From contig JAFEDK010000040.1 in NCBI GenBank assembly GCA_018241665.1, positions 1 through 39,253 on the forward strand: 39,253 nt of DNA, written 5' to 3'. The notes below the pieces were generated by a model. That model ran no database searches, had not been told where the DNA came from, and saw only the letters and a program-made list of their open reading frames with translations. How positions within the stretch are numbered: the first letter of the stretch is position 1; the number at the start of each line of letters is the position of its first letter. Positions 23,702 through 32,751 of the stretch are shown here, piece after piece. The translations under genes and the position numbers were made by a program. This stretch comes from Pseudomonadota bacterium (GTDB lineage: Bacteria > Pseudomonadota > Gammaproteobacteria > Burkholderiales > Rhodocyclaceae).

Positions 23702-26700
23702 TCAAGCGGCGGCTTGATCGTGGAATTCGCCCCGGTAACGGGCAAGCAGGGCAGCACGACGGGCATCCGCCTTTTTCATGCTGCTTTCCTTTACGTGCCC
23801 GTAGCCGCGGATGGCTTCCGGCAGGCTGGCCAGCTCAAAGGCCAGTTGCAGGCGTTCGCCGTCGAGAGTGCGAGCGAACTCATCCACCAGAGCCAGGTAG
23901 TCGCGCACCATCTGCCGTTCGGCGCGGCGTTCGGCAGTCTTGCCAAAGGGATCGAGGAGCGTGCCGCGCAGGCCCTTGAAGCTGGAGAGCAGCGGGAACA
24001 GCTTCATCAACCACTGACCGTAGCGACGCTTGACCAGATGACCGTCAGCGTCCTTTCGCGCCAGCAGCGGCGGGGCCAGGTGGAAGCCCAGCTGATAGTC
24101 CTTGCCCGGCTCGCCCTCGAACTGGTCCCGCAGGCGCGCCAGGAAGGCCGGCGAAGTGTGCAGCCGAGCAACTTCGTATTCGTCCTTGTAGGCCATCAGC
24201 TTCGCAAGATTACGAGCCACAGTCTCTGTGAGTCTTAGCTGGCCGTCGCGCACACGCTGTTCTTCGACCGCCCGGATCTTGGATACAGCCTGGAGGTAAA
24301 GATCGGCATAGGCGCGGTTCTGGTATGACGTGAGATGAGAAGCCTGACGCTTGATAAGCATATCCAGACCTTCGCGCAGTTCGAGCACCTGACCAGCGTT
24401 CGTCACGTTGCCAGCTACAAGCAACATTGCCTTGAGCCGGGGCAGATCGTGGGCGGCTACACGCCCACACTCAAAAGCTAAACGGTTCTTTTCCACTGCG
24501 ACGCCATTGAGCTCGATGGCTTTGAGCAGCGACGCACGGGACAGTGGTACCCATCCCATCTGCCATGCAAAACCGAGTACCAGTGGATTGGCGTAAAGGG
24601 TGTCACCGAGAAGGGCCAGAGCCAGCGCGTTTGCATCGAGAAATTCGCAGACCTCGCCGACGCTGTTGCGCACATCCGCCTCGGTGGATAAGGTTGGGAA
24701 CTTCCAGTCCCGATTGCCGATGAATTCGGCCGTCGGTGTGCGGGCACGGTTTACAACAGCCCGGGTTACCCCGTAGCGCATCTTCGACAAGGCTTCGGAC
24801 GAGGCCGATACGATGGCGTCGCAGCCGATCAGTAATTGGGCTTCCCCGGTCGCAATGCGGGTGGCGTGGATCTCGTTCGGCGCGTTGGCGATCTGCACGT
24901 GACTCAGTACCGCCCCCCCCTTTTGGGCCAGGCCGGTCATGTCGAGCACTGTGACACCCTTGTTTTCCAGGTGGGCTGCCATGCCCAGCAACGCCCCGAC
25001 GGTGACGACTCCAGTGCCGCCGACGCCAGTGACGACGATACCGTACGGACGCTTGAGCGCCGGCAGGGTCGGCTCGGGCAGCGTAAAGTCAGCCAGCACG
25101 GCGCCAGGATCACGGCCACCGGCAGCTTTCTTCAACTTGGCACCCTCAGCGGTGACGAAACTTGGGCAAAAACCCTTCAGGCAGGAAAAATCCTTGTTGC
25201 AGGAGGATTGGTTGATCTTCCGCTTCGTGCCGAATGGCGTCTCTAGCGGTTCTACCGACAGACAATTGGACGCAGTTGAGCAGTCGCCACACGCTTCGCA
25301 GACGTCCTCGTTGATGAACACGCGACGGTCCGGGTCGGGATAGTCGCCACGCTTCCGGCGGCGGCGCTTTTCGGTGGCGCAGGTCTGATCGTAAATCAGG
25401 ATCGTGACGCCCGAGGTATCGCGTAGTTCCTTCTGCAGGCGGTCGAACTCATCCCGGTGATGTACTTCCACCTCGTTTGGCAGGCCTTCACGCGAGGCGA
25501 ATTTTTTTGGCTCATCGGTGACGATGAGGATCTTGCTGGCACCCTCGGCAGCCAACTGACGGGCAATCTGCGGCACGGTCAGGATGCCGTCTACCGGCTG
25601 GCCGCCTGTCATTGCCACCGCGTCGTTGAAGAGAATCTTGTATGTGATGTTGGCCTTGCCAGCCACTGCGGCCCGGATGGCCAGCAGGCCGGAGTGAAAG
25701 TAGGTGCCGTCGCCCAAGTTTACAAAGACGTGCTTATCCCCCGAAAAGTGCATCTGACCAAGCCAGGACACACCTTCCCCCCCCATCTGGGTGAAGGTCT
25801 CTGTACGGCGGTCCATCCACATAGCCATGTAGTGGCAACCGATACCGGCCAGTGCGCGGGAGCCTTCCGGCACCCGGGTCGAGGTGTTGTGCGGGCAACC
25901 CGAACAGAACCAGGGCTTGCGCTCGGCAGTCAGGCGCGGGCGGGCCGCCTCGCGCTCCTTGGCCTCGATGATGGCGATGCGATACAGGACCTTGGCGCGC
26001 ACGTCTTCCGGCAGCCCAACCCGCTCCAGGCGACTGGCAATGGCCTTGGCAATCAGCGCCGGCGACAGTTCGTAACGGGCAGGGAGCAACCACTGGCCAC
26101 GGGGCTGCGACCATTCACCGCCGGCGTTGTCGCGCTCGTCGAACTTGCCGTAAATGCGCGGACGCACGTCGTCGCGCCAGTTGTAGAGCTCTTCCTTGAG
26201 GGCATACTCCAGGATTTGGCGCTTCTCCTCGACGACGAGGATTTCTTCAAGCCCGGTGGCGAAGTCGCGCGCATCGTGGGCGTCCAGCGGCCACACGCAG
26301 CCCACCTTGAAAACCCGGATACCGATCTTCTGGCAGGTTTCCTCGTCGAGACCAAGGTCAGTCAGGGCCTGACGCACATCGAGGTAAGCCTTGCCGGCAG
26401 CCATGATGCCGAACCGGGCCTTAGGTGAATCGATGACCACACGGTTGAGACGGTTGGCACGGATATAGGCCAGCGCAGCGTACCACTTATGGTCGAGCAT
26501 TCGCGCTTCCTGGTCCAGGGGAGGATCAGGCCAGCGGATATTTAGCCCATCTGGCGGCACCTCGAAGTCTTCGGGTAACACCACCTGTACCCGCTCCGGA
26601 TCCATGTCCACAGAGGCAGTCGACTCAACTACGTCTGTAACACACTTCATCGACACCCACAGGCCCGAATAGCGGCTCATGGCCCAAGCGTGGATGCCAT

Positions 26701-27274
26701 AGTCGAGATATTCCTGCACATTGGACGGGTACAGCATCGGAATGCCACAGGCAATCAGCAAGTGCTCCGATTGATGGGCCACCGACGAGGATTTGGCGGC
26801 GTGGTCGTCGCCGGCCAGCATCAACACCCCGCCGTGCTTCGAAGTCCCGGCTGCATTGGCATGCTTGAGCACATCGGCCGAGCGATCCACGCCTGGCCCC
26901 TTGCCATACCACATGCCGAACACCCCATCGACTTTGGCGTTTTCGTACAGATTGACTTGCTGGGTACCCCACACGGCAGTGGCTGCCAGATCCTCGTTGA
27001 GCCCCGGCATGAAAACTACGTCGTGGTTTTCCAGGTGCTTCCTGGCCTTCCACAGGGCTAGGTCGAGCCCCCCCAACGGCGAACCGCGGTAGCCGGAAAT
27101 GTAGCCGGCAGTGTTCAAACCAGCCAGCCGGTCGCGCTCCTTCTGGAGCATCGGCAAACGGGCCAAAGCCTGGGTGCCGCTGATGTATACGCGCCCTTTC
27201 TCAAGGGTGTATTTGTCCTCAAGGGACACCGCACGCAGGGCGTCGGTGGTGGTCACCGTCAAGGGGGAATTCAT
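23702..27274 (-). CDS. Fused indolepyruvate:ferredoxin oxidoreductase
   Basis: A 1190-residue single-chain 2-oxoacid:ferredoxin oxidoreductase. In order: an N-terminal pyrimidine-binding domain (YISGYRGSPLGGLD near 58), a TPP domain (CSGCPHN near 480, GDGTYFHSG near 545, NDAVAMTGGQ near 575), a Cys-rich 4Fe-4S region (CEACGDC near 670), a gamma-type domain (GVGGTGVVTVGALLG near 755) and a helical C-terminal part. It converts a 2-oxo acid to acyl-CoA and reduces ferredoxin. It is the first gene of the operon with acetoacetyl-CoA synthetase and etfBA, divergent from a LysR gene. Aromatic or branched 2-oxo acids are possible substrates; reduced ferredoxin might help the oxygenases, which is speculation. 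Confidence 0.92.
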   Translation of the reverse strand: MNSPLTVTTTDALRAVSLEDKYTLEKGRVYISGTQALARLPMLQKERDRLAGLNTAGYISGYRGSPLGGLDLALWKARKHLENHDVVFMPGLNEDLAATAVWGTQQVNLYENAKVDGVFGMWYGKGPGVDRSADVLKHANAAGTSKHGGVLMLAGDDHAAKSSSVAHQSEHLLIACGIPMLYPSNVQEYLDYGIHAWAMSRYSGLWVSMKCVTDVVESTASVDMDPERVQVVLPEDFEVPPDGLNIRWPDPPLDQEARMLDHKWYAALAYIRANRLNRVVIDSPKARFGIMAAGKAYLDVRQALTDLGLDEETCQKIGIRVFKVGCVWPLDAHDARDFATGLEEILVVEEKRQILEYALKEELYNWRDDVRPRIYGKFDERDNAGGEWSQPRGQWLLPARYELSPALIAKAIASRLERVGLPEDVRAKVLYRIAIIEAKEREAARPRLTAERKPWFCSGCPHNTSTRVPEGSRALAGIGCHYMAMWMDRRTETFTQMGGEGVSWLGQMHFSGDKHVFVNLGDGTYFHSGLLAIRAAVAGKANITYKILFNDAVAMTGGQPVDGILTVPQIARQLAAEGASKILIVTDEPKKFASREGLPNEVEVHHRDEFDRLQKELRDTSGVTILIYDQTCATEKRRRRKRGDYPDPDRRVFINEDVCEACGDCSTASNCLSVEPLETPFGTKRKINQSSCNKDFSCLKGFCPSFVTAEGAKLKKAAGGRDPGAVLADFTLPEPTLPALKRPYGIVVTGVGGTGVVTVGALLGMAAHLENKGVTVLDMTGLAQKGGAVLSHVQIANAPNEIHATRIATGEAQLLIGCDAIVSASSEALSKMRYGVTRAVVNRARTPTAEFIGNRDWKFPTLSTEADVRNSVGEVCEFLDANALALALLGDTLYANPLVLGFAWQMGWVPLSRASLLKAIELNGVAVEKNRLAFECGRVAAHDLPRLKAMLLVAGNVTNAGQVLELREGLDMLIKRQASHLTSYQNRAYADLYLQAVSKIRAVEEQRVRDGQLRLTETVARNLAKLMAYKDEYEVARLHTSPAFLARLRDQFEGEPGKDYQLGFHLAPPLLARKDADGHLVKRRYGQWLMKLFPLLSSFKGLRGTLLDPFGKTAERRAERQMVRDYLALVDEFARTLDGERLQLAFELASLPEAIRGYGHVKESSMKKADARRAALLARYRGEFHDQAAA

Positions 27275-27307
27275 GCGCTGTCTCCTGCTACTCGTTTTAT
27301 TTGAACA

Positions 27308-27329
27308 AATAATACGAAACTGTATTGTT
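27308..27329. promoter_or_regulatory. Probable LysR-type binding site
   Basis: Arms AATAATAC (27308-27315) and GTATTGTT (27322-27329) pair at 7 of 8 positions with a 6-nt spacer, containing ATAC-N6-GTAT, close to the ATAC-N7-GTAT pattern of many LysR sites. It lies in the 98-bp AT-rich gap between the divergent oxidoreductase and LysR genes. Confidence 0.6.
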
Positions 27330-27372
27330 ATCGTAAAATCACAAATACTGAGTTCAGGTATCTGAAAAACGC

Positions 27373-28284
27373 ATGGACGCCGATAGCAACATCACCCTGC
27401 GCCAGCTGCGCTATTTTGTGGCCGCCGCCGAAACCAGGCAGTTCTCCATGGCTGCCACCCGGGCCCACGTATCCCAGTCAGCCATCACCAATGCGGTATT
27501 GCTGCTTGAGCAGACCCTCGGCGTGCGCCTGTTCGACCGCCTGCCGCACGGTGTTGCACTCACCGCGGAAGGACACCGCTTCCACCAGCACGCCAACCAC
27601 ATCCTTAATGCTCTGCGCGATGCGGTGCGCGAACCCTGCTTTCCAGCCCATCAGCAAGCAGGGGTGCTGCGCATCGCCGCGTCGTACACCGTGCTCGGGT
27701 ACTTCCTACCTTCCCTTCTGGCACGTTTCCGCATGCGCCACCCGGATGTGGAGATCGACCTCCATGATATGAATCGGGAGAACATCGAACAGGCGGTGGT
27801 GGACGGTCAGATCGACATGGGTGTCGTAATCCTCACCAATATCGTCGATCGGAATCGCTTCGCTCATCAAGTGCTGGTGCGCTCCCGCCGCCAGTTGTGG
27901 GCCTCGGCAGCCCACCCTTTGCTGGGCAAGGATTTCGCCTCTCTGCAGGATATTGCTGCCTATCCCTATATCCAGCTGACCGTGGACGAAGGCGAGGCGT
28001 CCACCCGCACTTACTGGACGGCCAGGGGTATTGAACCCTCGATCGCTTTTCGCACAAGCTCAATGGAGTCCCTGCGTGGGCTGATCGCCCATGGTTTCGG
28101 GGTGACCATCCTGTCGGATATGGTCTATCGCCCCTGGTCCCTGGAGGGGAAAAGGATCGAGGCACGACCGGTCCTCGATGCAGTCCCCCACATGGAGGTG
28201 GGACTAATCTGGCGACCGGACGTGCCGCTGCCTGCGGCGACCGAGGCCTTCCGGGAGTTCCTGATCCACACCTGTGGCAGCTGA
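27373..28284 (+). CDS. LysR family transcriptional regulator
   Basis: A 303-residue LysR-type regulator. The winged helix is at residues 8-66 (TLRQLRYFVAAAETRQFSMAA, SQSAITNAVLLLEQTLGVRLFDR) and the periplasmic-binding-like effector domain spans about 95-300. It is transcribed divergently from the oxidoreductase-AACS-etfBA operon, the classic layout for a LysR activator of the neighbouring operon. The effector is likely a pathway intermediate. Only 32 nt separate its stop from the convergent folE stop, with a small GGGAT/ATCCC hairpin in between. Confidence 0.95.
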   Translation: MDADSNITLRQLRYFVAAAETRQFSMAATRAHVSQSAITNAVLLLEQTLGVRLFDRLPHGVALTAEGHRFHQHANHILNALRDAVREPCFPAHQQAGVLRIAASYTVLGYFLPSLLARFRMRHPDVEIDLHDMNRENIEQAVVDGQIDMGVVILTNIVDRNRFAHQVLVRSRRQLWASAAHPLLGKDFASLQDIAAYPYIQLTVDEGEASTRTYWTARGIEPSIAFRTSSMESLRGLIAHGFGVTILSDMVYRPWSLEGKRIEARPVLDAVPHMEVGLIWRPDVPLPAATEAFREFLIHTCGS

Positions 28285-28316
28285 CCGGGATCTAATCCCC
28301 TCAGCATCTGCTTCCA

Positions 28317-28949
28317 CTAGCGATTGATGGCGCCGCGCCCCTCGCCCAGCCCGAGCATGCCGAGGAACTCCCGGCGGGTCGCTGGGTTTTCGCGGAAGGC
28401 TCCGAGCATGCGGCTGGTTACCAGACAGGCCCCCGGCTTATGGACGCCGCGGGTCGTCATGCATTGGTGGGAAGCCTCGATGACCACGGCCACACCGCGG
28501 GGCTGGAGTACCCGCTGAAGGGTGTCCGCGATATCGGCGGTCATCTTTTCCTGGATCTGCAAGCGCTTCGCGTACACATCGACCAACCTTGCCAGCTTGG
28601 AGATGCCGACTACCCGCAGGTCAGGCAGGTAGCCGATATGCACCTTGCCGATGATCGGCGCCATGTGGTGTTCGCAATGGCTCTCGAAGCGGATGTCGTT
28701 CATCACGATCATCTCGTCGTAGCCCCCCACCTCGCCAAAGGTACGGGCGAGGATTTCGGCCGGGTCGACCTGATAGCCGGCGAAAAACTCTTCATAAGAA
28801 CGCACTACTCGCGACGGCGTGTCCACCAGACCTTCCCGCGCCGGATCATCCCCGGCCCAGCGGATTAGGGTGCGGACGGCCTCCTCAGCCTCTTCCCGAG
28901 TCGGACGGGCAACCGGCAGCCCTGCTGCGCCCTCTCTGCTTTTCGACAT
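28317..28949 (-). CDS. folE: GTP cyclohydrolase I
   Basis: A 210-residue GTP cyclohydrolase I, converting GTP to dihydroneopterin triphosphate for folate or pterin synthesis. Zinc and active-site residues are visible in [10 protein letters not shown] (near 95) and [10 protein letters not shown] (near 166), the pattern of the zinc-dependent FolE type. The start at 28949 has AAGGAT upstream; the longer frame overlaps the chemoreceptor end. It follows the chemoreceptor gene by 26 nt. There is no obvious link to the catabolic genes. It may be a second, condition-specific copy, as no other folate gene is near. Confidence 0.95.
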   Translation of the reverse strand: MSKSREGAAGLPVARPTREEAEEAVRTLIRWAGDDPAREGLVDTPSRVVRSYEEFFAGYQVDPAEILARTFGEVGGYDEMIVMNDIRFESHCEHHMAPIIGKVHIGYLPDLRVVGISKLARLVDVYAKRLQIQEKMTADIADTLQRVLQPRGVAVVIEASHQCMTTRGVHKPGACLVTSRMLGAFRENPATRREFLGMLGLGEGRGAINR

Positions 28950-28975
28950 CCTTATATCCTTTCTATTATCCTTGC

Positions 28976-30670
28976 TCACACCCTGAAGTGGCACACCGCC
29001 CGGTCCAGCTCACCGGCCGACTCCCGCAGGAGAGCCACTGCCCGAGACACGTCACGGGTGAGCTGATGGCTTTCGCCGGCCAGCTGCGAGAAGCGGTCTA
29101 CACCCGCAACGATGTCCTGACTGCCTTCGTGCTGAGTGATAACCGCTCCGGCAATCTGGTCCATGCCCCGGTGGGACGCATCCACCAGGACACTTGCCTT
29201 CTGTAGAACGCCCTCCAACTCCCCCGTCAGGCGGTGGCTATCGTTAAGGGCCTGAGTGCCTTCCCGCAGGGAGCGCTCGACTGCGTCCGACTGACGGCCA
29301 AGCTCCAGCGTCAATCCGTTGATGGAATTGGCAGCTAGCGCTGAACGTTCGGCAAGCTGACGGACTTCGTCGGCCACCACACTGAAACTGCGTCCCTGCT
29401 CGCCAGCCCGCGCCGCCTCGATGGCTGCATTCAGGGCTAACAAATTGGTTTGCCCGGACAGCTCCTTGACCTGCGCAATGCTCTCGGTGATGGATGAAGT
29501 GCTACGGACGAAGTCACCCACCGAGGCGCGAATCTGGTCAAAAGCACCACGCATGTGCACGATCTCGTCGAGCAGGCGTTGCAGCGCAGTGCGTCCGGCC
29601 TCTGCGCCCTGCAGGCTGGCAGACGCCGATTCACGCACATCATTGGCGCTGGCAGCGATTGACTCGACGCTGCGGATCATCTGTTGCACCGTTTCCCCAA
29701 CCGATGCCGCAGCCTGCACCTGATCGTTGGCCCCGCTCGCCACCCGTCCGGATGCGCCGTAGAGTTCCTCGGCGGAAGCCACCACCACGGTCGAAACTTG
29801 CCCAACCTGCTTCACCGCCTTCTGGAATCCGTCCACCAACTCGTTAAAGGCCCGCGCAGTACGCGCCACCTCGTCATTGCCGACGACCGCAACCCGACGC
29901 GTCAAGTCACCCGAGCGCAAATCTATGGATGCCTCCTCGATAGCACGGATGGCACCCACGATCTGACTGCGAACCAGCAGGCTCACTCCCAAGGCCAGCA
30001 AAATCGCCAGTACGGACACACCGGACACCACAGCCACGACCTCACTCGCCATCCGGTGGGCACTGGTAAAATCCTCCTTGGCCAGGGAGTCCTGCAGGCG
30101 GACGAGGGCCGAGATCTGCCCGAAGACGCGGTCATATTCCTTGCGGACCAGGCTGAGTCGGCGGAGGCTACCTTCCGGATCCGCCGCCGCTGCGGACGTC
30201 AGCTCGCCAACCGCCTCAGCAAAGACCTGGACCTGCCCCTGCAATTCATCATAGAGGACCTTCTCCTCCTTGTTCAGACCAGGGCGGTTCGCGCTTGCCC
30301 CGATGACTCCAGTGAGCTCTGCAACACTGGCCTTGAGATCGTCAGCGTATTGGACGATCTCCTCCTTACGCTCCTCAGCACCCGGTTCCATCAAACGCAC
30401 CACCATCGCGTATGTACTGACCATCGTGTCCTGGGCCGCTGACGAAGCCACTAGGGTCTTGCGGTATTGCTCGAAGCGAACCTGTTCGAAGGAACGCAGT
30501 ACGTCCTGCTGACCGTCCATGCCATACCAGGCAACACCAGCCACTCCGAGCAACAGAAAGACAATCAGAACCGGTGCAACGAGAAGCTTGGTACCGATGG
30601 AATAGCGTCCCAGGAAGGACGCGGCGGGGCGCCAAGAGGAGCCGCCAAGGGACAGCGCAATAGCTTTCAT
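28976..30670 (-). CDS. Methyl-accepting chemotaxis protein
   Basis: A chemoreceptor of about 564 residues. Near the N-terminus a membrane segment ([20 protein letters not shown]) is followed by a periplasmic helical-bundle sensor of ~150 residues, a second membrane segment ([14 protein letters not shown]), a HAMP domain and the signalling domain with the conserved tip [24 protein letters not shown]. It would couple an outside signal to flagellar movement through CheA. GGAGG directly precedes two ATG codons (30673 and 30670); I use the second because of spacing. Its position between catabolic operons suggests it senses the growth substrate or a related compound. It lacks a visible C-terminal methylation pentapeptide. 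Confidence 0.93.
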   Translation of the reverse strand: MKAIALSLGGSSWRPAASFLGRYSIGTKLLVAPVLIVFLLLGVAGVAWYGMDGQQDVLRSFEQVRFEQYRKTLVASSAAQDTMVSTYAMVVRLMEPGAEERKEEIVQYADDLKASVAELTGVIGASANRPGLNKEEKVLYDELQGQVQVFAEAVGELTSAAAADPEGSLRRLSLVRKEYDRVFGQISALVRLQDSLAKEDFTSAHRMASEVVAVVSGVSVLAILLALGVSLLVRSQIVGAIRAIEEASIDLRSGDLTRRVAVVGNDEVARTARAFNELVDGFQKAVKQVGQVSTVVVASAEELYGASGRVASGANDQVQAAASVGETVQQMIRSVESIAASANDVRESASASLQGAEAGRTALQRLLDEIVHMRGAFDQIRASVGDFVRSTSSITESIAQVKELSGQTNLLALNAAIEAARAGEQGRSFSVVADEVRQLAERSALAANSINGLTLELGRQSDAVERSLREGTQALNDSHRLTGELEGVLQKASVLVDASHRGMDQIAGAVITQHEGSQDIVAGVDRFSQLAGESHQLTRDVSRAVALLRESAGELDRAVCHFRV

Positions 30671-30692
30671 CATTCCTCCACGCAATAGCGCG

Positions 30693-30719
30693 AAAAAAGA
30701 GGCCCGTGAAAACGGGCCT
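30693..30719 (-). terminator. Rho-independent terminator of the P450-ACAD operon
   Basis: On the minus strand, stem AGGCCCG/CGGGCCT (30700-30719) with a 6-nt loop is followed by C and six T (30698-30693). It lies 66 nt after the last acyl-CoA dehydrogenase stop, just before the chemoreceptor start. Confidence 0.93.
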
Positions 30720-30785
30720 TCAAGTGGAGATGAATCGTTGAGCGACGGACGACAATGCCTACACGACCGCCCAGACTGGCTCGCC

Positions 30786-31910
30786 TCAAAGGCTGCGGCC
30801 GATGATCTCCTTCATGATTTCGGAGGTACCTCCGTAAATCCTCGCTACGCGGGCATCAACCCACGCGCGGCTGATCTTGTATTCGCTCATGAAGCCATAG
30901 CCGCCGTGGAGTTGCAGAAATTCGTCGAGGAGCTTGCCCTGCATCTCGGAACCGACCAATTTGGCCATGGCGGCCACGTCAGCCGAGAGTTCTCCGGTGA
31001 GAGCCTGCGCCAGACAATGGTCCACGAAAACGCGCAGCATGGTGGACTGCGCCTTGGCTTCGGCCAGCTTGAAACGGGTGTTCTGGTAGTCAAACACCGG
31101 CTTGCCGAAGGCCTTGCGCTCACGCGTGTAGGCGATGGTTTCCTCGAGCAGGGTGTCGATGGACTGGGCCGCACGGATGGCGATGATCAGTCGTTCCCAA
31201 GCGAGCTGATGGAACAAGTAATTGAAACCCTTGTTCTCCTCACCCAGGCGGTTTTCCACCGGCACACGCACCTCGTCGAAGAACAGCTCGGCCGTGTCCT
31301 GCCCTTTCAAGCCGATCTTTTCCAGCAGGCGTCCCTTGGAGAAGCCGGGCCGGTCGGTCTCGACGCAAATCAGGGTGAGGTTCTTGCTGGCAGGATCGAG
31401 CTTGACCGCTGCCACCACCAGATCGGCATTGCCACCGTTGGTGATGAAGGTCTTCTGGCCGGAGATCACATATTCGTCGCCGTCGCGGCGGGCTGCCGTG
31501 CGCATTGAGCGCAGGTCGCTGCCAATACCAGGCTCGCTCATGGCGATCACGCCGATGATCTCGCCGCTGACCATGCCGGGCAGCCACTTCTGCTTTTGCT
31601 CCTCGCTGCCATAAGCCACCAGATAGTTGGCGACGATCTCGGAATGAGTGGTGAAGCCCACCGCCGTCGCATTGACCCGGGCCAACTCCTCGATCATCAC
31701 TGCCGAATGTCCATAGTCACCGCCGGCGCCACCGTACTCCTCGGGTACGCAGGAACACAACAGCCCGGCTGCACCGGCCTTCCGCCAGACATCCTTCGGT
31801 ACGATGCCTGCCGTCTCCCATTCGTGGAGATGGGGCACAATTTCCTTGTCGATGAAGCGGCGGGCCATGTCCCGGAACATTTCGTGGTCTTCACGGAAGA
31901 CGGTTCGCAT
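30786..31910 (-). CDS. Acyl-CoA dehydrogenase (long-chain/isovaleryl type)
   Basis: A 374-residue acyl-CoA dehydrogenase with all usual regions: AMSEPGIGSD near 123-132, FITNGG near 155, and the C-terminal RIYGGTSEIMKEIIG. The medium-chain catalytic Glu position (YEGT) is Gly here. The base is instead probably Glu239 in LAWERL, as in isovaleryl- and long-chain-type enzymes. It would make an alpha,beta-double bond in an acyl-CoA and pass electrons to ETF. The start at 31910 has GGAGGAG 7 nt upstream. It is the last gene of the P450 operon and, unlike the two other dehydrogenases, looks like a complete homotetrameric type. Confidence 0.94.
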   Translation of the reverse strand: MRTVFREDHEMFRDMARRFIDKEIVPHLHEWETAGIVPKDVWRKAGAAGLLCSCVPEEYGGAGGDYGHSAVMIEELARVNATAVGFTTHSEIVANYLVAYGSEEQKQKWLPGMVSGEIIGVIAMSEPGIGSDLRSMRTAARRDGDEYVISGQKTFITNGGNADLVVAAVKLDPASKNLTLICVETDRPGFSKGRLLEKIGLKGQDTAELFFDEVRVPVENRLGEENKGFNYLFHQLAWERLIIAIRAAQSIDTLLEETIAYTRERKAFGKPVFDYQNTRFKLAEAKAQSTMLRVFVDHCLAQALTGELSADVAAMAKLVGSEMQGKLLDEFLQLHGGYGFMSEYKISRAWVDARVARIYGGTSEIMKEIIGRSL

Positions 31911-31950
31911 TCTGTTGCTCCTCCAGATTGGATCTTGTAGTTGTTCCGGC

Positions 31951-32751
31951 TCAGCGGCCGGTGTACTGCGGGGTACGCTTCTCAAGGAAAGCGCGGACGG
32001 CTTCCTGGTGGTCGTCCGTGTGGTGGGCCAGCGACTGGAAGGCTGCCGACAGCTCCAGCAGGGAATCTAGGCGCATGTGCTGACCTTCCCGGAGCAGACG
32101 CTTGGTGAGGCGCAGGCCGTGGGAGGGGTTGGCCGCCATCCGGCGGGCAATATCCTGGGCTGCGCCCTCTAGTTCGGCCGCAGGCACCACCTCGGTCACC
32201 AGGCCCCACTCCAGGGCCTTGATCGCGTCAATGGTGTCCCCGGTCAAGGCCATCAGGCTTGCCTTCGGCATGCCGACGATACGCGGCAGCAGCCAGGCGC
32301 CACCATCGCCGGGCACGATGCCCAACTTGACGAAACTCTCGGCAAACTTAGCCGTGTCGGCCGAGATACGCACGTCGCACATGCAGGCCAGATCAAGGCC
32401 GGCACCGATGGCTGGACCGTTGATGGCAGCCACCACCGGCACATCCAGGTCATATAGGGCCAGCGGAATTCGCTGGATGCCGTTGCGATAGCTGTCGCGC
32501 AGCTCGTAGGGTGAGCCGGCGAAGATGCCGCCACGCTCCCGCATGTCCTTGACGTTGCCGCCTGCACAAAAGGCCGGGCCGTTTCCGGTAAGAACGACGA
32601 CCTTGACCGAACGGTCAGCTTTGACGGCAGAGCACAGGTCCACGAACTCCTGCATCTGGGCCGGCTCGGACAGGGCGTTACGGGTTTCAGGGCTGTCCAT
32701 ACGCACGGTGAGGATCGCGTCCTCCCGCTCGACAATCAGAAAGGGCTTCAT
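31951..32751 (-). CDS. Crotonase family protein (enoyl-CoA hydratase/isomerase-like)
   Basis: A 266-residue crotonase-fold protein. The oxyanion-hole segments are intact: CAGGNVKDM near 62-70 and NGPAIGAGLDLA near 111-122. Aligned by eye with mitochondrial enoyl-CoA hydratase, the two catalytic Glu (144 and 164 there) correspond to Asp120 and Phe140 here. A classic hydratase is therefore doubtful; isomerase, thioesterase-like or C-C hydrolase activity is possible. The start overlaps the stop of the upstream acyl-CoA dehydrogenase by 4 nt, so it is translationally coupled to the dehydrogenase pair and should act on their product. Confidence 0.92.
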   Translation of the reverse strand: MKPFLIVEREDAILTVRMDSPETRNALSEPAQMQEFVDLCSAVKADRSVKVVVLTGNGPAFCAGGNVKDMRERGGIFAGSPYELRDSYRNGIQRIPLALYDLDVPVVAAINGPAIGAGLDLACMCDVRISADTAKFAESFVKLGIVPGDGGAWLLPRIVGMPKASLMALTGDTIDAIKALEWGLVTEVVPAAELEGAAQDIARRMAANPSHGLRLTKRLLREGQHMRLDSLLELSAAFQSLAHHTDDHQEAVRAFLEKRTPQYTGR

